From Nucisporomicrobium flavum (GTDB lineage Bacteria > Actinomycetota > Actinomycetes > Mycobacteriales > Micromonosporaceae), in assembly GCF_016464385.1 (NCBI RefSeq), contig NZ_JADMLH010000014.1, positions 62,001 through 126,000 on the forward strand: a stretch of DNA of 64,000 nt. Direction: 5' to 3'. This document shows, piece after piece, positions 1 through 6,712 of the stretch. The notes beneath the pieces are model-generated. The model searched no databases, was not told where the DNA came from, and saw only the letters and a program-made list of their open reading frames with translations. The first letter of the stretch is position 1; every line of letters starts with the position of its first letter. Made by a program: the position numbers and the translations under genes.

Positions 1-1549
1 AGACGCGCAGGCCGAGGCCGCCGTACTCGCCGTTGACCGCGATGCGGGTGGCGCTCGGGGCGCGGGTGATGCCGGGGCCGACGTACATGTGGTCGTCGAT
101 CACGTCGCCGTTGCCCGGGTCCGGGTCGGAGTCGCAGCAGTTCGAGCCGGAGTTGTGGTTCACCAGGCGGGTGGGGTCCCAGCCCTTGACCAGGTCGGCG
201 ATGCGGCCGGCGTCGTACTCGCCCCAGCCCTCGTTGAACGGCACCCACTGCACGATCGACGTGATGCCCTTGTGCTCGTCGATCATCTCCTTGAGTTCCT
301 TCTCGAACCGCTGCCGCCCGACGGTCGACGGCTCCCGGCCGCTGGCCAGCGCGGGCATGTCCTGCCAGACCATCAGCCCGAGGCGGTCGGCGTGGTAGAA
401 CCAGCGGTCGCTCTCGACCTTGATGTGCTTGCGGACCATGGTGAAGCCGAGCGCCTTCTGCTGTTCCAGGTCGAACGCCAGCGCCGCATCCGTGGGCGCG
501 GTGGAGATGCCGTCCGGCCAGTAGCCCTGGTCGAGCGTGCCGAGCTGGAAGACGAACTTGCCGTTGAGCGTCGGGCGCAGCACGCCGCCGAGCATCGCCT
601 TGCCGAGCGAGCGCATGCCGAAGTAGCCGCCGACGGCGTCACCGCCGGCCATGGTCACCCTGAGCGTGTAGAGGAACGGGTCGTCGGGCGACCAGAGCCG
701 GGCGTTGGGTACGGGGATCCGGAAGCTGCTGCCCACGGTGCCGCTCGCCGTGCCCACCACGGTGCTGCCGTTGAGCACCTGCGCGGTCACGCTCGCGCCG
801 GCCTGGGTGCCCTGCACGACGAGGTCCAGCGCGCCGGCCGCGACGTTGGGCGTCGTGTCCAGCCGGGTGATCCGCTGCGCCGTGGTCGGCTCGAGCCAGA
901 CGGTCTGCCAGATGCCGGACGACGGGGTGTACCAGATGCCGCCGCGGTTGGTGCGCTGCTTGCCGACCGGGATGTCCTGGTTGTTGGTGGGATCCCAGAC
1001 GCCGACGATGATCTCGTTGGCGCCGGCGCGCAGCGCGCTCGTGACGTCGTACGAGAACTTGTCGTAGCCGCCCTCGTGGGCGCCGAGCAGCGTGCCGTTC
1101 ACCCAGACCTTGGACTGCCAGTCGACCGCGCCGAAGTTGAGCTGCACGTTGCGGCCGGCCCACGCGGCGGGGACGGTGAACGTCCGCCGGTAGTACATGT
1201 AGTCCTCGTGCCGCATGATCCCGGAGAGAGCGCTCTCGATCGGGTACGGGACGAGCACCTCCTCGCCGAGGTTGGTGCCGACCGGCGGCGTGTTGATGTT
1301 CGCGGCGCCGGCGAACTGCCAGGTGCCGTTGAGGCTCTGCCAGTCGGGGCGGGTCAGCTGCGGCCGCGGGTACTCCGGGAGCGGGTTCGTCGTGGACACC
1401 TGGCCGGTCCACGGCGTGCTCAGCGGCGGGGGCTTCGGGGCGGCCGACGCGGGGGACTGAGTGGCGAGGGCCGTGCCGGACGAGGCGGTCAGCGCGGCGG
1501 TGGTCAGGGCGAGGAGGCGTCGCCACGATCCGGGTCGATGTTCGGTCAC
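1..1549 (-). CDS. Glycoside hydrolase family 2 protein (beta-galactosidase-like), 3' end outside window
   Basis: Exported family 2 glycosidase; only about the first 516 residues are in the window. The GTG at 1549 has GGAG seven bases upstream and opens a signal peptide with a Tat-like Arg pair (SWRRLLALTTAALTASS) ending near ALA around residue 30. A jelly-roll sugar-binding domain follows (YYRRTFTVP, about 130-140), then an Ig-like domain, then the TIM barrel. The acid/base Glu is in FNEGWG (about residue 438). The nucleophile is probably the Glu of EYGG (about 508), just before the window edge, so both catalytic residues are present. The gene lies 94 bases after the sugar-binding lipoprotein on the same strand, which suggests hydrolysis and uptake of one substrate. 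The exact sugar specificity (galactoside, mannoside or glucuronide) cannot be told from this part. Confidence 0.9.
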   Translation of the reverse strand, partial: MTEHRPGSWRRLLALTTAALTASSGTALATQSPASAAPKPPPLSTPWTGQVSTTNPLPEYPRPQLTRPDWQSLNGTWQFAGAANINTPPVGTNLGEEVLVPYPIESALSGIMRHEDYMYYRRTFTVPAAWAGRNVQLNFGAVDWQSKVWVNGTLLGAHEGGYDKFSYDVTSALRAGANEIIVGVWDPTNNQDIPVGKQRTNRGGIWYTPSSGIWQTVWLEPTTAQRITRLDTTPNVAAGALDLVVQGTQAGASVTAQVLNGSTVVGTASGTVGSSFRIPVPNARLWSPDDPFLYTLRVTMAGGDAVGGYFGMRSLGKAMLGGVLRPTLNGKFVFQLGTLDQGYWPDGISTAPTDAALAFDLEQQKALGFTMVRKHIKVESDRWFYHADRLGLMVWQDMPALASGREPSTVGRQRFEKELKEMIDEHKGITSIVQWVPFNEGWGEYDAGRIADLVKGWDPTRLVNHNSGSNCCDSDPDPGNGDVIDDHMYVGPGITRAPSATRIAVNGEYGGLGLRV

Positions 1550-1592
1550 GTTCGTTCTCCTTCGGGGGCAGGAGCGTGGGGGGAAACGACGC

Positions 1593-1626
1593 ACGGCGGC
1601 GTCGGAGGGGGATCCGACGCCGCCGT
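1593..1626 (-). terminator. Perfect 14-bp hairpin between the sugar-binding protein and GH2 genes
   Basis: Arms ACGGCGGCGTCGGA (1593-1606) and TCCGACGCCGCCGT (1613-1626) are exact inverted repeats around a 6-base loop. The hairpin sits 17 bases after the stop of the sugar-binding protein gene and about 45 bases before the GH2 start. There is no T-run. It could be a partial terminator or an mRNA-stabilising stem that gives the binding protein more expression than the downstream enzyme, as is known for other ABC sugar operons. Confidence 0.6.
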
Positions 1627-1643
1627 GGCTGTGCTCGTCCGCG

Positions 1644-2732
1644 TCAGTACGCGCTGTTCAAGTCGCTCTTGGCGTTGCTCTGGTCGTACTCGCGGTCGCT
1701 GATGATGATGTCCTCGGGGATCGGCTCACCGTTGAAGAACTTGGTGGCCGTCTCGAAGGCGAGCGGGCCGAACCGCGGGTTCGACTCGATGACCGAGTAG
1801 ATCCAGCCGTCCACGATGCCCTGGACCGCGCCCTTGGTGCCGTCGATCGTGACGATCTTGACGTCGCCCTTGTTCTTGCCGGCGCTCTTGAGGGCCACCT
1901 CGGCGCCCAGCGCCATCTCGTCGTTCTCGGCGTAGATGCCGTTGATGTCCGAGTTGGACTGCAGCAGCTGCTCGGAGACCTTCTGGCCCTCCTCGCGGGA
2001 GAACTGCCCGGTCTGCTCGAAGACGATCTTGATCTCCGGGGCCACCTTGGCGATCTGGTCCTTGAAGCCCTTGGTCCGCAGCGTGGTGACGTTGTTGCCC
2101 GGTGCGCCCAGCAGGATCGCCACCGAGCCCTTGTTGCCCAGGGCGGCGGCCATCTTGTCGGCCGCGCGCTTGCCCTGCTCCTCGAAGTCCGACCCGATGA
2201 ACGTCAGGTAGTCCTTGCAGGAGGTGGCGTTGATCTTGCGGTCGATCGTGATGATCGGGACCTTCTTGGCCGACGCCTTCGCGAAGACCGAGTCCCAGCC
2301 GTCGGAGTTCAGCGGCGCGATGATCAGCAGCTGGACGCCCGAGTCGATCATCTGCTCGACGTCGCTGATCTGCTTGTTGAACTGCGAGTTCGCGTTCGTG
2401 GCCTGCAGGTTGCCGCTCGGGATGCCCAGCTTCGCGGCCTCGTCCTTGATGGACTTGGTCTCCGCGATGCGGAACGGGTTGGCCTCCTTCTCCGACTGGG
2501 AGAAGCCGATCTTCGCGGTCTTCAGGTCGATCTTCTTGCCGCCGAACTGGTCGAGCGTGCAGGTCTTGGCGGCGGGGTCGGCCGACTGGACGACCTGGGC
2601 ACCGGCCGAGGCGTTGGACCCGCCGGCCGCGGGGGTGTCGCTGTCCTCCGACTTGGCGCAGGCGCTGACGAGCAGCAGCGCTGCCCCCAGGGTTATGACT
2701 GCCGGCCTCCAGCGGCCGGGCATGGCGCTCAT
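1644..2732 (-). CDS. Sugar ABC transporter substrate-binding lipoprotein (YtfQ/RbsB type)
   Basis: A 362-residue periplasmic-binding-protein-like lipoprotein of the ribose/galactofuranose class. The signal peptide ends in the lipobox LVSAC, so Cys 25 would be lipidated and the protein held on the outer face of the membrane. The opening strand IGFSQSEKEANPFRIAET and the later TFIGSDFEEQGKRAA resemble YtfQ-type binding proteins. TIDGTKGAVQGIVDG near the C-terminus is the usual hinge/ligand segment. The ATG at 2732 has AGGAG nine bases upstream; an ATG six bases earlier is out of frame and stops at once. No permease or ATPase gene is adjacent within the window, so partners must be elsewhere. The GH2 gene follows downstream. 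Class assignment is firm; the ligand is unknown. Confidence 0.93.
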   Translation of the reverse strand: MSAMPGRWRPAVITLGAALLLVSACAKSEDSDTPAAGGSNASAGAQVVQSADPAAKTCTLDQFGGKKIDLKTAKIGFSQSEKEANPFRIAETKSIKDEAAKLGIPSGNLQATNANSQFNKQISDVEQMIDSGVQLLIIAPLNSDGWDSVFAKASAKKVPIITIDRKINATSCKDYLTFIGSDFEEQGKRAADKMAAALGNKGSVAILLGAPGNNVTTLRTKGFKDQIAKVAPEIKIVFEQTGQFSREEGQKVSEQLLQSNSDINGIYAENDEMALGAEVALKSAGKNKGDVKIVTIDGTKGAVQGIVDGWIYSVIESNPRFGPLAFETATKFFNGEPIPEDIIISDREYDQSNAKSDLNSAY

Positions 2733-2819
2733 GGCATGTGCTCCTTAGTGGTGACTGCGAAACCGGCGGAGGGAGACATCGACGGGGGTGGCATCGACCG
2801 TTTACCATCCGGAAACACA

Positions 2820-2848
2820 TTCACGCACTATCGAACTTTTCCTGTCAA
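2820..2848 (-). promoter_or_regulatory. Candidate promoter of the sugar-binding protein gene
   Basis: The 2733-2996 gap is visibly richer in A+T than the rest of the window. On the minus strand it holds an exact TTGACA (2848-2843). The hexamers 17-18 bases downstream (CGTGAA/GTGAAT) match a -10 poorly, so only the -35 is persuasive. The start codon lies about 90 bases further on. Confidence 0.3.
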
Positions 2849-2954
2849 GGTCACGGTCATTACCAATCAGAAACGAACGCGACGATGCGTGGCCGCGCGT
2901 GCGCGGGCGTGAAGATCCGCAGGTCAGAGCCCTGTCAGGACGGCTCGGCGAGGT

Positions 2955-2964
2955 GAACGCGTTC
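2955..2964. promoter_or_regulatory. Palindrome GAACGCGTTC, LacI-family operator-like
   Basis: A perfect 10-bp palindrome with a central CG, the general form of LacI-family operators. It lies between the glycosyltransferase stop (2997) and the sugar-binding protein promoter region, about 100 bases upstream of the TTGACA. No regulator gene is adjacent, so the assignment is speculative. Confidence 0.22.
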
Positions 2965-2996
2965 GTTCAGGACGCAATACGACACGTTGTTAACGG

Positions 2997-3956
2997 TCAC
3001 AAATGGACAAGCGCCGGCTGGTGTGCTTGTGCGCTTTCCCGCGGCGCCACCGGCTCGGCACCCTCCAGGGCATCCGCCGTAGCTGTGCGGTTGATGAAGT
3101 CCACACCCGCGTACTCGCTGTACTCGGCGACCGTCCGGATCGGACCCATGCCGAGCCGGCCCTTCGACGGGTACCGCAGCATGTTCGCCACCCGCCGCCG
3201 GCTCGCCCGCTCCCGGGCGAACCAGTTCCGTCCGGTCTCCGAGTCGCCGTGGTCGTCCCAGTGCCGCGGCCGGTCCTGGCGGATGTAGAAGTGCCAGGCC
3301 AGCACCTCGATCGGATGGAAGAGGTCGTAGCCCCAGGTGAACGCGCGTACGGAGAGGGTGATCTCCTCGCCGTGGAAGTAGATGGTCGGGTCGTACGGCA
3401 CCTCGAGCGGGAACGATCCCGGCGCGAAGAGGAACCCGGCGGCGAGGAAGCGCGCGCGGAAGGGGCGGTCCCGGGCCTGCCAGTCCGGCACGACGGTCTG
3501 ATTGAACGTCGGTACGCCGTCCTCGGTCCAGTCCTGCATGATGATCCGTGTCGGCACACCGGCCCCGGTGAACTCGGTGTCCGGCTCGTACATCGGCGGA
3601 TACCCGGTGATCACCGGCTTCGCGGCGCCGGTGGCCCGCGCGGCGGCGATGCACCGGACGTCCCAGTCCGGCGCGAAGCGGGTGTGGCTGTCCACCTGCA
3701 GGAACCAGTCGGCCTGCCGGTAGTGGTGCAGTACCTCGGCCCGTGCCCAGCAGGCACCCCGGCTCTGCCGGGCGTCGACGTCGAGGATCTCGACCCGCGG
3801 GTCGTCCCGGATCGCCGAGACGTCCTCGTCGCCGAGGTGCTGCCAGTTCACGACGATGCGCAGCTCGTCGGGGTGCCTCGCCTTCGCCAGGCAGTCCAGC
3901 ACGGTCGGCACGAGCTCCGGGTCGCGGTACGCCGCCACCGAGACGAAGATCGTCAT
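2997..3956 (-). CDS. Glycosyltransferase, GlcNAc-transferase/Gnt1-like (GT-A fold)
   Basis: A 319-residue cytoplasmic glycosyltransferase with no signal peptide or membrane segment. It opens with the nucleotide-sugar strand MTIFVSVAAYRD. It carries QVDSHTRF, the metal-binding DxH/DxD equivalent of the GlcNAc-transferase family that includes Dictyostelium Gnt1, which modifies Skp1 hydroxyproline. IYFHGEEITLSVRAFTWGYD provides the acceptor-side E/D residues. The ATG is one base after the stop of the upstream type-VII-associated gene (TGACATG), so it is translated as the last gene of the giant-protein operon. That placement suggests a substrate in the secretion system, for example the Pro/Thr-rich part of the giant protein. 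Family assignment rests on motif memory; the substrate is inference. Confidence 0.8.
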   Translation of the reverse strand: MTIFVSVAAYRDPELVPTVLDCLAKARHPDELRIVVNWQHLGDEDVSAIRDDPRVEILDVDARQSRGACWARAEVLHHYRQADWFLQVDSHTRFAPDWDVRCIAAARATGAAKPVITGYPPMYEPDTEFTGAGVPTRIIMQDWTEDGVPTFNQTVVPDWQARDRPFRARFLAAGFLFAPGSFPLEVPYDPTIYFHGEEITLSVRAFTWGYDLFHPIEVLAWHFYIRQDRPRHWDDHGDSETGRNWFARERASRRRVANMLRYPSKGRLGMGPIRTVAEYSEYAGVDFINRTATADALEGAEPVAPRESAQAHQPALVHL

Positions 3957-3957
3957 G

Positions 3958-4569
3958 TCACCGGCCCTCGCCGACGGCCCAGGGCAGCACCTCGACCCCG
4001 CGGCCCGGATCCTGCCCGCGGAACGCGTCGTACGCGGCAGCCACGTCCTCGTCGCTCATGACCATCGTCTCGCGGAGGAAGTCACCGGTCAGCCGGAACG
4101 GCACCGGCCCGCCGGGATTGATCAGGACGTCCACCTCGTCGGGCAGCAGCGAGACCACGCCGGTGAGGTCCATCCGGCGCCACTCCGGCGCGCTGACCCG
4201 GCGCCTCTGCTGCGGACCGGTCGCCACCACCACGCAGCGCACGTCGTCCGGCGACCTCACGACCAGCGGCCGCCCGTCACCGTTCAGCGCCACCTCCAGC
4301 TGCGCGTCGCGCATCATGAGCTGCAGCTGACCGGCCTCCATCCGGCCGCCCATGGTGAGCCGCAACACCGCGTCCAGCGGATCGGCGGCCGCCTGACCGT
4401 CGCGCGGTGCGTAGCGGGGGTTGCCGCGGAAGGGGCCGGGGACGCCGTCCGCGTCCAGCGGCCACGCGCCGATCACCGCCTCGAGCGGCGGGACGTCGTC
4501 GCCGGGCCCCGGCCGCCAGTCGGGGTCCATCAGCAGGAAGAAGTCCCGGTCGCGAAGCTCAGGCTGCAC
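3958..4569 (-). CDS. Type VII secretion system-associated protein, copy 1 (SseB-like)
   Basis: A 203-residue soluble protein. It matches the pattern I know from actinobacterial proteins annotated as type VII secretion-associated: a short DPDWxP opening, then AVIGAWPLDADGVPGPFRGN, DPLDAVLRL, an ALNGDGRPL segment, and an SseB-like end with LLPDEVDVLINPGGPV. It is one of three paralogues in this operon, with 4559-5092 and 6116-6712; all share the (V)NPGGP and NGDGRP blocks in the same order. Its ATG overlaps the end of the preceding gene by 11 bases, implying coupled translation. The biochemical role is unknown; chaperone, adaptor or immunity functions all fit the position. The C-terminal tail after residue 170 is longer than in copy 2. 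Confidence 0.75.
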   Translation of the reverse strand: MQPELRDRDFFLLMDPDWRPGPGDDVPPLEAVIGAWPLDADGVPGPFRGNPRYAPRDGQAAADPLDAVLRLTMGGRMEAGQLQLMMRDAQLEVALNGDGRPLVVRSPDDVRCVVVATGPQQRRRVSAPEWRRMDLTGVVSLLPDEVDVLINPGGPVPFRLTGDFLRETMVMSDEDVAAAYDAFRGQDPGRGVEVLPWAVGEGR

Positions 4570-5092
4570 TCGGCCGTCCTCCCAGGTCCATGGCCGCGGT
4601 GGCGCGGACGAAGTCGCCGGTCAGCCGTACGCCGGCCGGTCCGCCGGGGTTGACCAGCAGGTCCACCCCGTCCGGCAGGGCGGCCACCAGCTCGGCCAGG
4701 CCCACCTGCCGCCAGTCCGGCGACGCGATGCGGGCGCGGTGCGGTGCTCCGGTCGCGACGATCGCGCACAGCACGTCGTCGTCGGCCCTGCTGAGCAGCG
4801 GGCGGCCGTCGCCGTTCAGGGCCTGGTCCACGAGGCAGCCCCGCAGCACGAGCTGCAGGTGCTCCACCTCGGCATCCCCGCGCAGGGTCAGCTGCAGCAG
4901 CGCGTCCACCGGGTCCGACGGCGACTCCTCGCTCACCGGCCGGTAGTCCGGGTTGCTCCGGAACGGGCCCACCGACCCGTCCGGCTCCACCGGCCACAAC
5001 CCGACCACGGCCTCGAACGGTGGCGCGTCCACGTCGTCGGCGCCCCGCCACTCCGGGTCGGTGAGCAGGATGACGTTCTCCTCGTCCGCCAT
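4559..5092 (-). CDS. Type VII secretion system-associated protein, copy 2 (SseB-like)
   Basis: A 177-residue paralogue of the proteins at 3958-4569 and 6116-6712. Shared blocks are LTDPEWR, EAVVGLWPVEPDGSVGPFR, NPDYRP, DPVDALLQLTLRG, ALNGDGRPLL, and LLVNPGGPAGVRLTGDFVRA. It is acidic and soluble, with no export signal. Its ATG lies six bases after the stop of the unknown gene upstream, and its end overlaps copy 1, so the three proteins are probably made in fixed ratio. It is the shortest copy, ending 10-25 residues after the GDFVRA block. Function unknown; see the findings for the immunity/chaperone idea. Confidence 0.75.
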   Translation of the reverse strand: MADEENVILLTDPEWRGADDVDAPPFEAVVGLWPVEPDGSVGPFRSNPDYRPVSEESPSDPVDALLQLTLRGDAEVEHLQLVLRGCLVDQALNGDGRPLLSRADDDVLCAIVATGAPHRARIASPDWRQVGLAELVAALPDGVDLLVNPGGPAGVRLTGDFVRATAAMDLGGRPSAA

Positions 5093-5098
5093 GTCAGG

Positions 5099-5992
5099 TC
5101 ATTCCCCCTGTCCGAGCAGCGCGGCCAGCGCCCGGTGCGTGCCGACGGGCCCGGCCGGCGCGGGTGCGTACCCGGCGGACCGGATGCCGGCGAGCAGGCC
5201 GGCGTCCGGCGCGAACCCGTGCACGCGCAGGTAGTAGGCGGTCGCCTCGGTCCACACCCAGCGGCCGTCGGTGCGGTGACCCAGGGGCACGACGGCACCC
5301 CGCCCCGGCTCCACGAGGTCGATGCCCCGCCGCGTCGTCGTCAGGACGATCGTGCCGTTCTCCAGGTACGCCGCCACCTTGTCCCGCTCGTCCTCGGCGA
5401 TCGGGTCACGGGTCAGCGCCTCGGCGATGCGTACGGGCCGCGCCTCGCCGGCCGTCCACAGCAGAGCTGAAGCGGCCCGGGCGTCCCGCTGATACCCGGG
5501 CGGCTCGATGCCGGAGGGGTACGCCTCGACCTGCGGATCCGGCACACCGGCGCGGAGCAGGGCGCGCATCACCACCGCTGTGACGGTCGGCAGGGACGCG
5601 ATCGTGGACGCCTCGAGGACGTACACGCGGGTCGGCGGGACGACGTCCGGATCGAGGCCGGGAAGGACCCGCCAGGCCCGCCAGAGGGCCACCGCCTCCG
5701 GGACCCGGACCAGCGCCCGGGCGGCGGCACGGTCGGCGGGGTCGCGGACGTCCGGGCCGGTGGTCAGGTCCAGGACGAGGGCCGGGTGGCGGCCGGGGGC
5801 GGGAAGCTCGGCGACGAAGGCGTACGGGGACCGGTCCCGTCCCGCCGACAGCTCGGTGACCACCGCCCCGACGGTCCGCAGGTCGCCCTCGGCCAGGGTG
5901 AGCCGGGCCCGCGCCAGCACGTCGTCGGGTACCCGCCCCGCCAGCAGCAGCAACTCCCGGTGCAGCCGGGCGGCTTCGGCGTCCTCCGTCAT
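5099..5992 (-). CDS. Unknown protein within the giant-protein operon
   Basis: A soluble protein of about 297 residues. I chose the ATG at 5992 (MTEDAEAARL) because GAGG lies six bases upstream; the in-frame GTG at 6043 (51 bases earlier) has no ribosome site. The N-terminal two-thirds is Ala/Val/Pro-rich with no motif I recognise. The last 85 residues (YLENGTIVLTTTRRGIDLV, then TDGRWVWTEATAYYLRVHG and a closing AGY) resemble a small C-terminal module I recall from several uncharacterised actinobacterial proteins. It sits between type-VII-associated copies 3 and 2, so it probably shares their role in handling or neutralising the giant protein. Function not assignable. Confidence 0.6.
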   Translation of the reverse strand: MTEDAEAARLHRELLLLAGRVPDDVLARARLTLAEGDLRTVGAVVTELSAGRDRSPYAFVAELPAPGRHPALVLDLTTGPDVRDPADRAAARALVRVPEAVALWRAWRVLPGLDPDVVPPTRVYVLEASTIASLPTVTAVVMRALLRAGVPDPQVEAYPSGIEPPGYQRDARAASALLWTAGEARPVRIAEALTRDPIAEDERDKVAAYLENGTIVLTTTRRGIDLVEPGRGAVVPLGHRTDGRWVWTEATAYYLRVHGFAPDAGLLAGIRSAGYAPAPAGPVGTHRALAALLGQGE

Positions 5993-6115
5993 GCCGTCCT
6001 CGCGTGGTCGTCGGCGTGCGATGTCCGGCAGCCATTCGACCACGGTGCCCGGGCCGTCCCGCCGGTCCGCGGGCGGTCGTGCCCCAACGTCGGCGCTCCG
6101 GGACCCGTTCTTACC

Positions 6116-6712
6116 TCAGCTCGCCTCCCACGGCACCAGGGCGACCTTCTCTTGGTTGCGTGCCCGGTCGAACGCCGCGTTGAGCTCGTCGTCGCTCGCC
6201 ATGAACGCGGCGCGGACGAAGTCGCCGGACAGCCGGGTCATGGCCGGGCCGCCCGGGTTGACCAGCACGTCGACGTCGTCGGCCAGGAGGGTGACCAGGG
6301 CCTCCAGGTCGCAGCGCCGCCACAGCGGCAGATTCAGGTCGCGCCGGTGGCTGCCGCTGCTGGCGAGCAGCACGCACAGCACGTCGTCCGGCGAGGGCTG
6401 CAGGATCGGCCGGCCGTCGCCGTTCATGGCGATGTCGAACAGGCTCTGCCGCAGGATCAGCTGCAGCTGTTCGGCATCCGCCTCGCCGGCCGCCGTGAGG
6501 CGGATGAGCGCGTCGAGCGGGTCCGTCGGCGAGTCGACGTCGGTGGGGAAGTAGTCCGGGTTCGGGCGGAACAGCCCGACCGAGCCGTCCGGGGCCACCG
6601 GCCACACCCCGACGACCGCCTCGATCGGCGGCAGGTCGCCGTCCGTACCGGGTTCCGGCTCCCACGCGGGGTCGGTGATGACGAAGTAGTTCTCGAAGGT
6701 CTCGTCGCTCAT
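6116..6712 (-). CDS. Type VII secretion system-associated protein, copy 3 (SseB-like)
   Basis: A 198-residue protein, the first of three paralogues. Its ATG overlaps the stop of the giant gene (ATGA, 6712-6709), so its synthesis is directly coupled to the giant protein. It shows the family blocks FVITDPAWEP, EAVVGVWPVAPDGSVGLF, NPDYFP, DPLDALIRLTAAG, AMNGDGRPIL, VDVLVNPGGPA and LSGDFVRAAF, then a tail ending VPWEAS like copy 1 (VLPWAVGEGR). The frame stays open for about 740 bases further upstream, but that stretch lies inside the giant gene and reads as Arg/Ala/His-rich shadow sequence, so the ATGA start is preferred. A 123-base gap (5993-6115) follows, with no feature seen. Role inferred from context only. 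Confidence 0.78.
   Translation of the reverse strand: MSDETFENYFVITDPAWEPEPGTDGDLPPIEAVVGVWPVAPDGSVGLFRPNPDYFPTDVDSPTDPLDALIRLTAAGEADAEQLQLILRQSLFDIAMNGDGRPILQPSPDDVLCVLLASSGSHRRDLNLPLWRRCDLEALVTLLADDVDVLVNPGGPAMTRLSGDFVRAAFMASDDELNAAFDRARNQEKVALVPWEAS

Noticed and set aside
639..1526. Arg/Pro-rich minus-strand frame inside the glycosidase region
   Set aside because: It is out of frame with the GH2 sequence that contains FNEGWG, EYGG and a proper signal peptide and ribosome site.
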